Source of the DNA: Paenibacillus sambharensis
Lineage (GTDB): Bacteria > Bacillota > Bacilli > Paenibacillales > Paenibacillaceae
Length of the DNA: 64,000 bases
Assembly: GCF_003233845.1 (NCBI RefSeq)
Contig: NZ_QKRB01000010.1
Span: 155,647 to 219,646 of the forward strand
Direction of reading: 5' to 3'
Shown: one piece after another, positions 25,525-32,836 of the stretch
Position numbering within the stretch: the stretch's first letter is position 1
How the letters are laid out: the number at the start of each line of letters is the position of its first letter
Position numbers and translations under genes: made by a program
Notes under the pieces: model-generated
Seen by the model: the letters and a program-made list of their open reading frames with translations, nothing else
Databases searched by the model: none
Told to the model about the DNA's origin: nothing

Positions 25525-26199
25525 ATGAGGAAACGGATTATTGCGGTATTGGGGGATCATTGGCATGACCCCGCGGTGAGCGGGGAGGCGCTGCGGCTTG
25601 CGGTGAGGGAAGCGGAGCCGCTTCTGCAGACTGCAATTGAGATCGAGATTGTACCCGCTGAGCAGCTGGCGAGCCGCCTGTCTGATAACCCGGACGCTGT
25701 CGTAATGTACAAGGAAGACCGGATCAATCCGCTGGATGAAGCGGTGAGAACTTGGATGACACCGGAAACAGCCGAGGCCATCACGGATTATGTCCGCGGG
25801 GGCGGGAGCTGGCTGGCCTGGCATTCCGGCATGGCGGGCTATGACCCGGAGGGTGAGTATGTCCGCATGCTGCGGGGGTATTTTGAACATCATCCGGATA
25901 TGAAGATGGTCACGTACATAGAGGCGGACAGTCCTCAGCAGGCTGACAGCGGGAAAGTGCTGGCGGAGCTGTGGGACGAGCATTATTTTGTCTGGTGTGA
26001 TGCACAGGCCACTAAGGTGTGGCTGGTGGCCGTCTCGGCTGACGGTCGCTCGGAGGCGGGCTGGCGGCATGGCTACGGGCAGGGCAAAGTCAGCTGTCTG
26101 ACGCCAGCTCATCCTAAGGAGTCGCTGGCCGACCCCGCATTTATCCGGCTGCTGGCAGGCGAGCTGGCAGGCTTACTAAGAGACCAGTTGAGAGACTAG
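25525..26199 (+). CDS. ThuA-like (trehalose utilisation / glutamine amidotransferase-fold) protein
   Basis: About 224 residues with a class-I glutamine amidotransferase-like fold, as in the ThuA family: IIAVLGDHWHD start, ITDYVRGGGSWLAWHSGMAGY (GGG-x-W and the AWHSG motif at about 95-105), YFEHHPD, FVWCDAQATKVWLVAVSADG, WRHGYGQGKVSCLTPAHP near the end. ThuA proteins act in sugar breakdown, in some cases on 3-keto sugars. The preferred start is ATG 25525 after GAGGGGAG; an earlier ATG at 25501 overlaps the SDR gene and has no site. Confidence 0.8.
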   Translation: MRKRIIAVLGDHWHDPAVSGEALRLAVREAEPLLQTAIEIEIVPAEQLASRLSDNPDAVVMYKEDRINPLDEAVRTWMTPETAEAITDYVRGGGSWLAWHSGMAGYDPEGEYVRMLRGYFEHHPDMKMVTYIEADSPQQADSGKVLAELWDEHYFVWCDAQATKVWLVAVSADGRSEAGWRHGYGQGKVSCLTPAHPKESLADPAFIRLLAGELAGLLRDQLRD

Positions 26200-26233
26200 G
26201 AAGAATACGGGTATAAGGAAGGGGGGTGTAAGA

Positions 26234-26551
26234 ATGGAGGGGAACAGGCTGCGGCATATGGTTGTCTTCTCGCTGCATCATGGACCGGATGCCGCTGAGA
26301 CGGAGACCTTTCTGGCGGACGGTCAGCGTCTGCTGAGTGCCATCCCAACGGTTGAGCATTTCGAGGTGCTGCGTCAGATTAGTCCCAAGTGCGATTACGA
26401 TTACGGGTTCTCGATGGAATTTGCGGACCGTGCTGCGTATGAGGCATACAACGCGGATCCGGATCATGTGGCATTCGTGGAAGAGAGATGGAAGAAGGAA
26501 GTTGCAAGGTTTCAGGAGATTGACTTCAGTGACATAAGGGTCACGGGATAA
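26234..26551 (+). CDS. Dabb-family stress-responsive alpha/beta barrel protein
   Basis: 105 residues, the Dabb (stress responsive A/B barrel) pattern: LRHMVVFSLHHG at the start, then a helix, AIPTVEHFEVLRQISPK, DYGFSMEFADRAAYEAYNADPDHVAFV and the closing EIDF strand. Such dimeric ferredoxin-fold proteins often act on small metabolites; the exact role is unknown. It is the last gene of the SDR-ThuA-Dabb group and is followed by a strong terminator. Confidence 0.88.
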   Translation: MEGNRLRHMVVFSLHHGPDAAETETFLADGQRLLSAIPTVEHFEVLRQISPKCDYDYGFSMEFADRAAYEAYNADPDHVAFVEERWKKEVARFQEIDFSDIRVTG

Positions 26552-26617
26552 TGACGGAATGCGCTTTATGGACATGGTCACAGGATACAGGCGGCAAGTG
26601 CCGGCTGATATGGCGCC

Positions 26618-26644
26618 GAGCCCCTTAAGAGGGGCTCTTTTTTC
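26618..26644 (+). terminator. Rho-independent terminator after the Dabb gene
   Basis: GAGCCCCT / AGGGGCTC (26618-26625 with 26630-26637), loop TAAG, followed by seven T. Confidence 0.9.
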
Positions 26645-26669
26645 ACGATAGAGAGATGGAGGAACATGT

Positions 26670-27923
26670 ATGGCCAGGCCATGGTTTGCGCGGCTGCAGG
26701 GAAACAGCAGGGGATGTCTGGCGTTTGAGCCGCTGTTCCTGATTCCCTACAGCATGTTTACGGTGTATGCCACGATCTATATGTATGAGCTGGGGCTCAG
26801 CGAGGTGGCAATCGGCTGGATCACGACGATCAGCCTGATTGTCCAGGTGTTCTCGTCATTCCTAAGCGGTTATTTGACGGACCGTATGGGCCGCAAGAAG
26901 GCATTGCTGTATTTCGATATTCTGAGCTGGACGTTCGGCACCCTCTTGTGGGCGGTTTCGCAGAATTTCTGGTTCTTCCTGGCGGCTGCGCTCGTTAACG
27001 GCTTTCAACGTGTGCCTCATACCGCCTTTTACTGTCTGCTCGTGGAGGACACGAATCCGAAGGACCGTACCTACGTGTTTACCATCCTGCAGTTCATCAG
27101 TGTGGTCGGGGGGCTGTTCGCGCCGCTTGGCGGTCTGATCGTGCTGCATTACTCGCTTGTACCGGGCATGCGCATCATGTATGTTCTGGCTTGTGTGCTG
27201 ATGACTTTGCAGTTTATCGGCCGGCACCTGACGACGCATGAGACCGAGATGGGCCTGCGCAAAATCAGGGAGACCAGCCAGGTTGGATGGAAGGAGAATC
27301 TCGCCGGCTACGGCAGCGCCATTCGGAGTGTGCTGGCCAATCCGGCGCTGATGCTCATCTTCGGCGTTTATATTTTGTTCAACTTCCAAATGACTCTCAA
27401 GGGCACCTACCTGTCCTTGTATCTGGCTGATTATCTGCAGCTGGACAGCGGGCTGATCTCGCTGGTGCCCGCCATATCCTCGGTGTTCATGCTGCTGACG
27501 ATGTGGCTGATTATGCCGCGGATTCCCGAGCGCTTCGCCTCAAGGGCCATGTTCTGGGGGTTCGCCGTATCGCTCGTATCGAATGTGCTGCTGGCCGCCG
27601 CGCCTGCTGACGGGCTGGTATGGATTGGGCTCAGCACGGTGCTGGCCGCCGTCGGTACGATGATCTGCTCGCCTATCCTGGAGGCGGAAGTCGCCAATGC
27701 GATAGATGACGAGCAGCGGGCCAAGGTCTTCTCGATTCTCTCTGTACTGATTCTGCTCATCATCTCACCGAGCGGCATCATCGGCGGCTGGAGCTACCGG
27801 CTTGACCCTAGAGCACCGATGGTTCTGGTAGCGGCTGCATTCGCAGCAGCCATGTGCCTGATGCTTGTTCAGGCAAGGAAGGCCAGGATATCCGCGTCCA
27901 AGGGCCGCAGTATGGGCGGCTAA
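26670..27923 (+). CDS. MFS transporter
   Basis: Secondary transporter of 417 residues with 12 predicted helices. The loop 2-3 motif reads GYLTDRMGRKKAL (about 69-81), the classic major-facilitator signature. The family branch looks like DHA1/YttB-type drug or metabolite exporters. ATG 26670 has GGAGGAAC about 6 bases upstream. It sits between two good terminators, so it is its own transcription unit. The substrate is unknown. Confidence 0.88.
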   Translation: MARPWFARLQGNSRGCLAFEPLFLIPYSMFTVYATIYMYELGLSEVAIGWITTISLIVQVFSSFLSGYLTDRMGRKKALLYFDILSWTFGTLLWAVSQNFWFFLAAALVNGFQRVPHTAFYCLLVEDTNPKDRTYVFTILQFISVVGGLFAPLGGLIVLHYSLVPGMRIMYVLACVLMTLQFIGRHLTTHETEMGLRKIRETSQVGWKENLAGYGSAIRSVLANPALMLIFGVYILFNFQMTLKGTYLSLYLADYLQLDSGLISLVPAISSVFMLLTMWLIMPRIPERFASRAMFWGFAVSLVSNVLLAAAPADGLVWIGLSTVLAAVGTMICSPILEAEVANAIDDEQRAKVFSILSVLILLIISPSGIIGGWSYRLDPRAPMVLVAAAFAAAMCLMLVQARKARISASKGRSMGG

Positions 27924-27953
27924 ACGAGTCGCATTCACCAGGATTAACAGAGG

Positions 27954-27982
27954 CTGCCGGTTCGCCGGCAGTCTTATTGTTG
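27954..27982 (+). terminator. Terminator after the MFS gene
   Basis: CTGCCGG-TTCG-CCGGCAG (27954-27971), a stable tetraloop hairpin, followed by TCTTATTGTTG. Confidence 0.75.
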
Positions 27983-28110
27983 TGCGTGCCATCTAACTTT
28001 CATTCTCTAGTTAAGTAAAATAATGGTATAGTATAGGCGCGCCCGGTTGGGAGGTGCTGGAAAGTTGTTCTTATCATCCCTTAATTGTTCAAAGTGAGGT
28101 GTGCATTGCA

Positions 28111-28899
28111 ATGGAGAGACAGGAAGCTGTCATACAGATTCAGGATTTACGGATGAAATACAGTGACCGGTATGTGCTTCAGGGCATCGACCTGGAGGCT
28201 TACCCGGGACAGATCATCGGCTATATCGGACCGAACGGGGCCGGCAAGAGTACAACGGTGAAAATCATGCTGGGACTCGTTACGGGCTATGCCGGCGAGG
28301 TTAAGCTGTTCGGACGCGATATCGCGGACGGTGATCCCGGCTATAAGAGCCGGATTGGTTATGTGCCCGAAACCGCCGAGCTCTATGATAATCTGACGGC
28401 TTCGGAATATTTGACATTTATCGGCGAGCTCTACGGCCTGAAGAGCGATGACGCCGATTACAAGGCGCGCAGGCTGATGGATATGCTGGGTCTTGGCCGG
28501 GTATATGATGCACGCATAGCCTCGTTCTCCAAGGGGATGCGCCAGAAGGTGCTGCTGATCTCCAGCATGCTCCATGATCCGGATGTGCTGTTTCTCGATG
28601 AGCCGCTCAGCGGCCTGGATGCGAACAGTGTCATGATCGTGAAAGAGATTATGAGCCAGCTGGCGCTGCAGGGCAGGACGATCTTCTACTCCTCGCACAT
28701 CATGGAGGTGGTGGAGAAGATCAGCAGCCGGATCATTCTGATCGACGAGGGCAGGATCATTGCTGACGGCTCCTTCGAGGAGCTGAAGGAGAGAAGCGAG
28801 GAAGGCACGCTGGAAGGCATCTTCAACCGTCTGACTGGTTTGAATAATCACAGGCAGCTTGCCGAGCAGTTCGTCTCTGTTGTACGGGAGGACTCGTGA
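28111..28899 (+). CDS. ABC-2 type transporter ATP-binding protein
   Basis: 262 residues. Walker A GPNGAGKSTT, the signature FSKGMRQKVLL and Walker B VLFLDEPLSGLD are all intact; the switch histidine is in YSSHIMEVV. It powers the large permease encoded immediately downstream (one-base gap). ATG 28111 is chosen because GTGAGGTG lies about 9 bases upstream; the open frame begins earlier (28054) without a site. The exporter is of the type used for lipids, drugs or peptides; the substrate is unknown. Confidence 0.9.
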   Translation: MERQEAVIQIQDLRMKYSDRYVLQGIDLEAYPGQIIGYIGPNGAGKSTTVKIMLGLVTGYAGEVKLFGRDIADGDPGYKSRIGYVPETAELYDNLTASEYLTFIGELYGLKSDDADYKARRLMDMLGLGRVYDARIASFSKGMRQKVLLISSMLHDPDVLFLDEPLSGLDANSVMIVKEIMSQLALQGRTIFYSSHIMEVVEKISSRIILIDEGRIIADGSFEELKERSEEGTLEGIFNRLTGLNNHRQLAEQFVSVVREDS

Positions 28900-28900
28900 G

Positions 28901-30559
28901 ATGCGGGAATTTAAGGTCTTGAAGCTGCTGGACCGCTTCAGCGGCTGGTTTGAGCGCAGGGGCGCCGATTACCCCGTCATGCGCAGGATGCTGCAGGTTA
29001 AGCTGACGATGGACCGCCGCCGGGTGCCCACGGTACTGGCCCAGATGAGCAAGAACCGGGACCGCGCGGCCGAGGAAGAGTCCAATCATTTTGGCAAGAG
29101 CTTGTGGCTGTACGGTCTAATGGGGCTGGTGATGATCCTTTTCCTGCTGATGGGCGGCTCTCCGATTGTTCAGATGGGCTTCATCTACGCATTTCTTATG
29201 TTCTTCGTGGTAACAGCGGTCATCTCGGACTTCTCATCTGTTGTACTGGATGTGCGGGATCATCATATCCTGCATCCGAAGCCGGTGACGCGCAAGACGA
29301 TTCAGATGGCCAAATCGGTTCATGCGATGCTGTATTTGACGATGCTGACTGGAGTGCTCAGTGCAGGTGTTTTAGGTACTATTCTGTTCAAAATGGGCCC
29401 GGCAATGGCACTGCTGTTCATTCTGGAGACGGTTCTCTTCATGCTGCTGGTTTTGGTGGCTACCACGCTGCTGTATCTGCTGGTGCTGAAATATATGGAT
29501 GGCGAGAAGCTGAAGGATCTCATCAACTACGTGCAAATCATCATGTCGGCGGGTGTCATGCTTGGTTATCAGTTGACGGTCAATTCCTTCAACTACCTTG
29601 ATTTTGGCGGCTTTGAGCTGCAGTGGTGGCATGTGCTGATTGTGCCGCTGTGGTTTGCCGCCCCGTTTGAGCTGCTGGCAGGTGCAGGCGGGGGCAGCCT
29701 TCTGATCCTGCTGGCTGTGCTGTCCATTGTGGTTCCTCTTGCCGCCTTCCTTGTCTATCTGCGGCTTCAGGAGTCGTTCGAGCGCTATCTCGCCAAGCTT
29801 ACAGAGAAGGATGCAGGGAAAGGGCGCAAGCGGCGCGGCATACCGCTTGGGCAGTGGCTGGGCCGGCTGCTGTGCAGAAGCGGGGAGGAGAGAACGTGGT
29901 ACCGGTTCGCCGCAGAGATGATGCGCCATGAACGGGATTTCAAGCTGAAGGTGTACCCGGCGCTGGGCTTCTCGCTGATTCTGCCGTTCCTCTTCCTGCT
30001 GCCGAGTCTCCGTGTGAGCAATTGGTCGGAAATCAGCCAGGGCAGCTGGTTTTATGCGCTCTATATGATCGGGATTATTGTCTCTACCGTGCTGCTTATG
30101 CTGAAGTATTCGGGGGCATACAAGGGGGCCTGGATCTACAAGACGTTACCCCTGCGCCACACAGAGCCTGTCTTCCGGGGTTCGATGCTGGCCTTCGCGG
30201 TGTATCTATTCCTGCCGATCTATCTGCTGGAGTCCGCGATTTTTATCTTGATCTTCGGGGTCGATATTGCGCTGCACCTGCTCATCATCCTGCTGGGGCT
30301 GCTGCTGTATATGACGGTATGCTTCTGGGTGCTTCCCAAGTCCCTGCCGTTCTCGCAGCCATTTGATGCCATGAAGCAAAACGACAACTGGGTAGCCGTG
30401 CTGCTCTTCTTTGTGACTCCGGTGTTTGGAGCTGCGCATTTCGGCGCATCGCTAATTCCTTACGGTCTGCCGCTCTATGCAATCCTCCTGATCATGTTGA
30501 ACATATGGCAGTGGGGAAGGGCTTTCCGCGTACCTTGGGAGAAGGTTGTTGACAGCTGA
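28901..30559 (+). CDS. ABC-2 type transporter permease, large
   Basis: 552 residues. After a cytoplasmic N-terminus of about 60 residues (MREFKVLKLLDRFSGWFERRG...) there are about 12 hydrophobic helices in two sets, separated by a basic loop around residue 325. That is double the helix count of a usual ABC-2 permease, so one subunit may supply both halves. ATG 28901 follows the ATPase stop with one base between, so translation is coupled. The genes form a two-gene exporter. I do not recognise the substrate. Confidence 0.85.
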   Translation: MREFKVLKLLDRFSGWFERRGADYPVMRRMLQVKLTMDRRRVPTVLAQMSKNRDRAAEEESNHFGKSLWLYGLMGLVMILFLLMGGSPIVQMGFIYAFLMFFVVTAVISDFSSVVLDVRDHHILHPKPVTRKTIQMAKSVHAMLYLTMLTGVLSAGVLGTILFKMGPAMALLFILETVLFMLLVLVATTLLYLLVLKYMDGEKLKDLINYVQIIMSAGVMLGYQLTVNSFNYLDFGGFELQWWHVLIVPLWFAAPFELLAGAGGGSLLILLAVLSIVVPLAAFLVYLRLQESFERYLAKLTEKDAGKGRKRRGIPLGQWLGRLLCRSGEERTWYRFAAEMMRHERDFKLKVYPALGFSLILPFLFLLPSLRVSNWSEISQGSWFYALYMIGIIVSTVLLMLKYSGAYKGAWIYKTLPLRHTEPVFRGSMLAFAVYLFLPIYLLESAIFILIFGVDIALHLLIILLGLLLYMTVCFWVLPKSLPFSQPFDAMKQNDNWVAVLLFFVTPVFGAAHFGASLIPYGLPLYAILLIMLNIWQWGRAFRVPWEKVVDS

Positions 30560-30619
30560 GAATACCGGACTTAGGATGTGGAAGGAGCCCGTTTTCATAA
30601 ACATTTACAAAATTTAGGA

Positions 30620-30648
30620 TTGACTCGTTTTGCAGATCATGGTAACTT
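30620..30648 (+). promoter_or_regulatory. Candidate promoter of the leader/BmrCD operon
   Basis: TTGACT (30620-30625), 17-base spacer, weak TAACTT (30643-30648). An alternative, TTGCAG (30630-30635) with TATGTA (30653-30658), also has 17-base spacing. Either would transcribe the 36-codon leader ORF. Confidence 0.5.
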
Positions 30649-30689
30649 ACCCTATGTAACCAAAACCAATCGAAAGGAGCGACCCGAAC

Positions 30690-30800
30690 ATGCGTATTAC
30701 TAACGGAATGGAAGTTATGCTGAATCATCGTCCTGGCACCGTACAACCGCATAGATCAACTCGTGGCCTCCTTGCACAAACGGATAACCGGATCGGTTAA
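30690..30800 (+). CDS. 36-residue leader peptide, BmrB-like attenuation ORF (proposed)
   Basis: A small open frame of 37 codons from ATG 30690 to TAA 30798-30800, behind a strong AAAGGAG (30673-30679) at 10 bases. The peptide begins MRITNGMEVML and has a basic, Pro/His/Arg-containing middle (NHRPGTVQPHRSTRG). It matches no family that I know. Its stop lies inside one of two mutually exclusive hairpins: AACCG-GAT-CGGTT at 30786-30798 against GGTTAA-TACCCG-TTAACC at 30795-30812. Two T-tailed terminators follow before a BmrC/BmrD-type exporter. In B. subtilis the bmrB leader ORF controls bmrCD by attenuation, so I infer the same logic here. Confidence 0.65.
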   Translation: MRITNGMEVMLNHRPGTVQPHRSTRGLLAQTDNRIG

Positions 30801-30827
30801 TACCCGTTAACCTTGTCATATACAAGG
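30795..30827 (+). promoter_or_regulatory. Leader hairpins downstream of the small ORF
   Basis: GGTTAA / TTAACC (30795-30800 with 30807-30812) and CCTTGT / ACAAGG (30811-30816 with 30822-30827) share two bases and so compete. The first also competes with AACCG / CGGTT (30786-30798). A ribosome stalled near the end of the leader would change which forms. Confidence 0.55.
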
Positions 30828-30863
30828 CGCAGGCCGCGAATCCTCGTGGCGTGCGCTTTTTTT
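30827..30863 (+). terminator. First terminator in the BmrCD leader
   Basis: GCGCA / TGCGC (30827-30831 with 30852-30856), an inner GCCGCGA / TCGTGGC pairing with one G-T wobble, one G-G mismatch between them, loop ATCC, then seven T (30857-30863). A canonical strong terminator placed between leader ORF and transporter genes. Confidence 0.8.
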
Positions 30864-30864
30864 A

Positions 30865-30905
30865 ATGCCCCGGGCTTCGGCGTTCCTCGCAGCCGGGCTG
30901 GGCAT
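30865..30905 (+). promoter_or_regulatory. Third leader hairpin
   Basis: ATGCCC (30865-30870) pairs with GGGCAT (30900-30905), with an inner GGCT / AGCC pairing. It begins right after the first T-run and stands between the two terminators. Confidence 0.4.
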
Positions 30906-30908
30906 GAT

Positions 30909-30946
30909 AAGCACACCGCTTTCGGGCGGTGTGCTTGTTTTATTTT
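30909..30946 (+). terminator. Second terminator in the BmrCD leader
   Basis: Perfect 11-bp stem AAGCACACCGC / GCGGTGTGCTT (30909-30919 with 30926-30936), 6-base loop, then GTTTTATTTT. It ends 126 bases before the first ABC gene, with no good promoter in between. Confidence 0.85.
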
Positions 30947-31071
30947 GGAGGGGTATCGCATAGATCAGTTAAGCGGTTATCTCTTTGCGTGGAGGGCTGT
31001 TCCCGGAGGTGAGGGCAGCCATTCCCGCCAGTTCATATAGATATTTGGTAAAGAGAGAGGAGTAAATTCTC

Positions 31072-32829
31072 ATGCTGTCGGTTATAGGCAAGCTTGGCTG
31101 GTTCTTTCAACTGGAGAAGAAACGATACATAATAGCCGTCATTCTGATGGTCATCAGCGGCATACTGGAAATTCTGCCCCCCATGATGGTGGGCAGCTCG
31201 ATTGACGCCATTCAGCTTGGCACGATGACTTGGAGCAGCCTGACCATGACGCTGGTGCAGCTGGCCCTTATTACGGCGGGGGCTTACATTGTGACATACT
31301 TCTGGATGTATAAGCTGTTCGGCGGCTCGATGGTTGTTGAGCGGATGATGCGTTCGAAGCTGATGCGTCACTTCATGAAGATGACGCCAACCTTCTATGA
31401 GCGGAGCCGGACAGGAGACTTGATGGCGCGCGCGACCAATGATCTGCAGGCGGTCTCCATGACAGCTGGCTTTGGCATGATGACGCTGATCGACTCCACG
31501 CTGTGGATGGGTACGCTGCTTATTACGATGACCGTATTCGTGTCGTGGAAGCTGACGCTGGCGGCGATTCTGCCGCTGCCGATCATGGCGCTGCTCGTCA
31601 GCAAATACGGCGACTGGATCCATAAGCGGTTCACAGCCGCCCAGGATGCGTTCGGCGTCATGAATGACGATGTGCTGGAGACGGTGTCTGGTGTGCGTGT
31701 AACCCGTGCCTACGTCCAGGAGCGGGCGGTTGAGAGACAGTTCGACCGGATCACCCAGGATGTGCTGGACAAAAATATCGCGGTCGTCAAGATCGACGCC
31801 CTGTTCGAGCCGACAATCAAGATTCTGGTGGGCGCCAGTTATCTGATTGGTCTTGGCTACGGCGCTTACCTGGTCTATCACAACGAAATGACCATCGGCG
31901 GCCTGGTTGCTTTCAACGTGTATCTCGGCATGCTCATCTGGCCGATGTTCGCAATCGGCGAGCTGATTAACGTCATGCAGCGGGGGAATGCCTCCATCGA
32001 CCGGGTGAACGAGACCCTGGGCTACAAGCCTGATGTTCCGGACCCGGAAGACACAACAGCGGTGGCGCGTCCTACTGATATTACCTTCGACAACGTAACG
32101 TTCCGTTATCCGTCTTCGTCGGTTGATAATCTGAAGAAGGTCAGCTTCACGCTGAAGAGCGGCCAGACACTCGGCATTGTCGGCCGGACGGGAAGCGGCA
32201 AGTCCACTCTGATTAAGCAGCTGCTGCGCGAGTATCCGCATGGCGAAGGGACGATCTCGGTTTCGGGTGTGCCAATCGAGCGGATCAGCATGGATCAGCT
32301 GAAGTCCTGGTACGGTTATGTGCCGCAGGAGCAGTTCCTGTTCTCCCGGAGCGTACGCAATAATATACAGTTTGCCCGAGATGAAGCGGATGACGTGGTG
32401 CTGAATCAGGCGATGGAGGCTTCGGCCTTCAAGAAGGACCTGCGCTTCCTGCCAGGCGGTCTTGAGACGATGGTGGGCGAGAAGGGTGTCGCGCTGTCAG
32501 GCGGCCAGAAGCAGCGTGTATCCATTGCGCGGGCGCTGATTGCCGAGCCGGAGATTCTGCTGCTGGATGATGCCATGTCCGCGGTTGATGCGCGGACGGA
32601 GGCGGAGATCATCGAGAACATCCGCAGCACGCGTCAGGGCAAGACGACACTGATCACGACCCACAGGCTGTCAGCTGTCCAGCATGCGGACTGGATCATT
32701 GTGCTGGATGAGGGTGAAGTCATCGAGCAGGGGACCCATGAGATGCTGATGGAGCAAGGCGGCTGGTACAGAGAGCAGTATGAACGCCAACAGATTGAAG
32801 AGGCGGAAGAAGTAACCGAGGGCAGGTGA
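31072..32829 (+). CDS. bmrC: Heterodimeric ABC multidrug exporter subunit, BmrC-like
   Basis: 585 residues: six membrane helices (about 18-310) then a nucleotide-binding domain. This is the exact length of B. subtilis BmrC (YheI). Walker A GRTGSGKST and signature LSGGQKQRVSIARAL are intact, but Walker B reads ILLLDDAMSAVD, with aspartate where the catalytic glutamate should be. This is the degenerate site expected of one half of an asymmetric heterodimer. ATG 31072 follows GAGAGAGGAG. The partner gene starts 7 bases after its stop. Expression would depend on read-through of the two leader terminators upstream. Likely substrates are drugs or other amphiphiles. Confidence 0.9.
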   Translation: MLSVIGKLGWFFQLEKKRYIIAVILMVISGILEILPPMMVGSSIDAIQLGTMTWSSLTMTLVQLALITAGAYIVTYFWMYKLFGGSMVVERMMRSKLMRHFMKMTPTFYERSRTGDLMARATNDLQAVSMTAGFGMMTLIDSTLWMGTLLITMTVFVSWKLTLAAILPLPIMALLVSKYGDWIHKRFTAAQDAFGVMNDDVLETVSGVRVTRAYVQERAVERQFDRITQDVLDKNIAVVKIDALFEPTIKILVGASYLIGLGYGAYLVYHNEMTIGGLVAFNVYLGMLIWPMFAIGELINVMQRGNASIDRVNETLGYKPDVPDPEDTTAVARPTDITFDNVTFRYPSSSVDNLKKVSFTLKSGQTLGIVGRTGSGKSTLIKQLLREYPHGEGTISVSGVPIERISMDQLKSWYGYVPQEQFLFSRSVRNNIQFARDEADDVVLNQAMEASAFKKDLRFLPGGLETMVGEKGVALSGGQKQRVSIARALIAEPEILLLDDAMSAVDARTEAEIIENIRSTRQGKTTLITTHRLSAVQHADWIIVLDEGEVIEQGTHEMLMEQGGWYREQYERQQIEEAEEVTEGR

Positions 32830-32836
32830 ATAGCAA

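Noticed and set aside
30813..31040. 75-codon TTG-started open frame across the BmrCD leader terminators
   Set aside because: It has no ribosome-binding site and runs through two intrinsic terminators; the amino acid sequence resembles no protein family.
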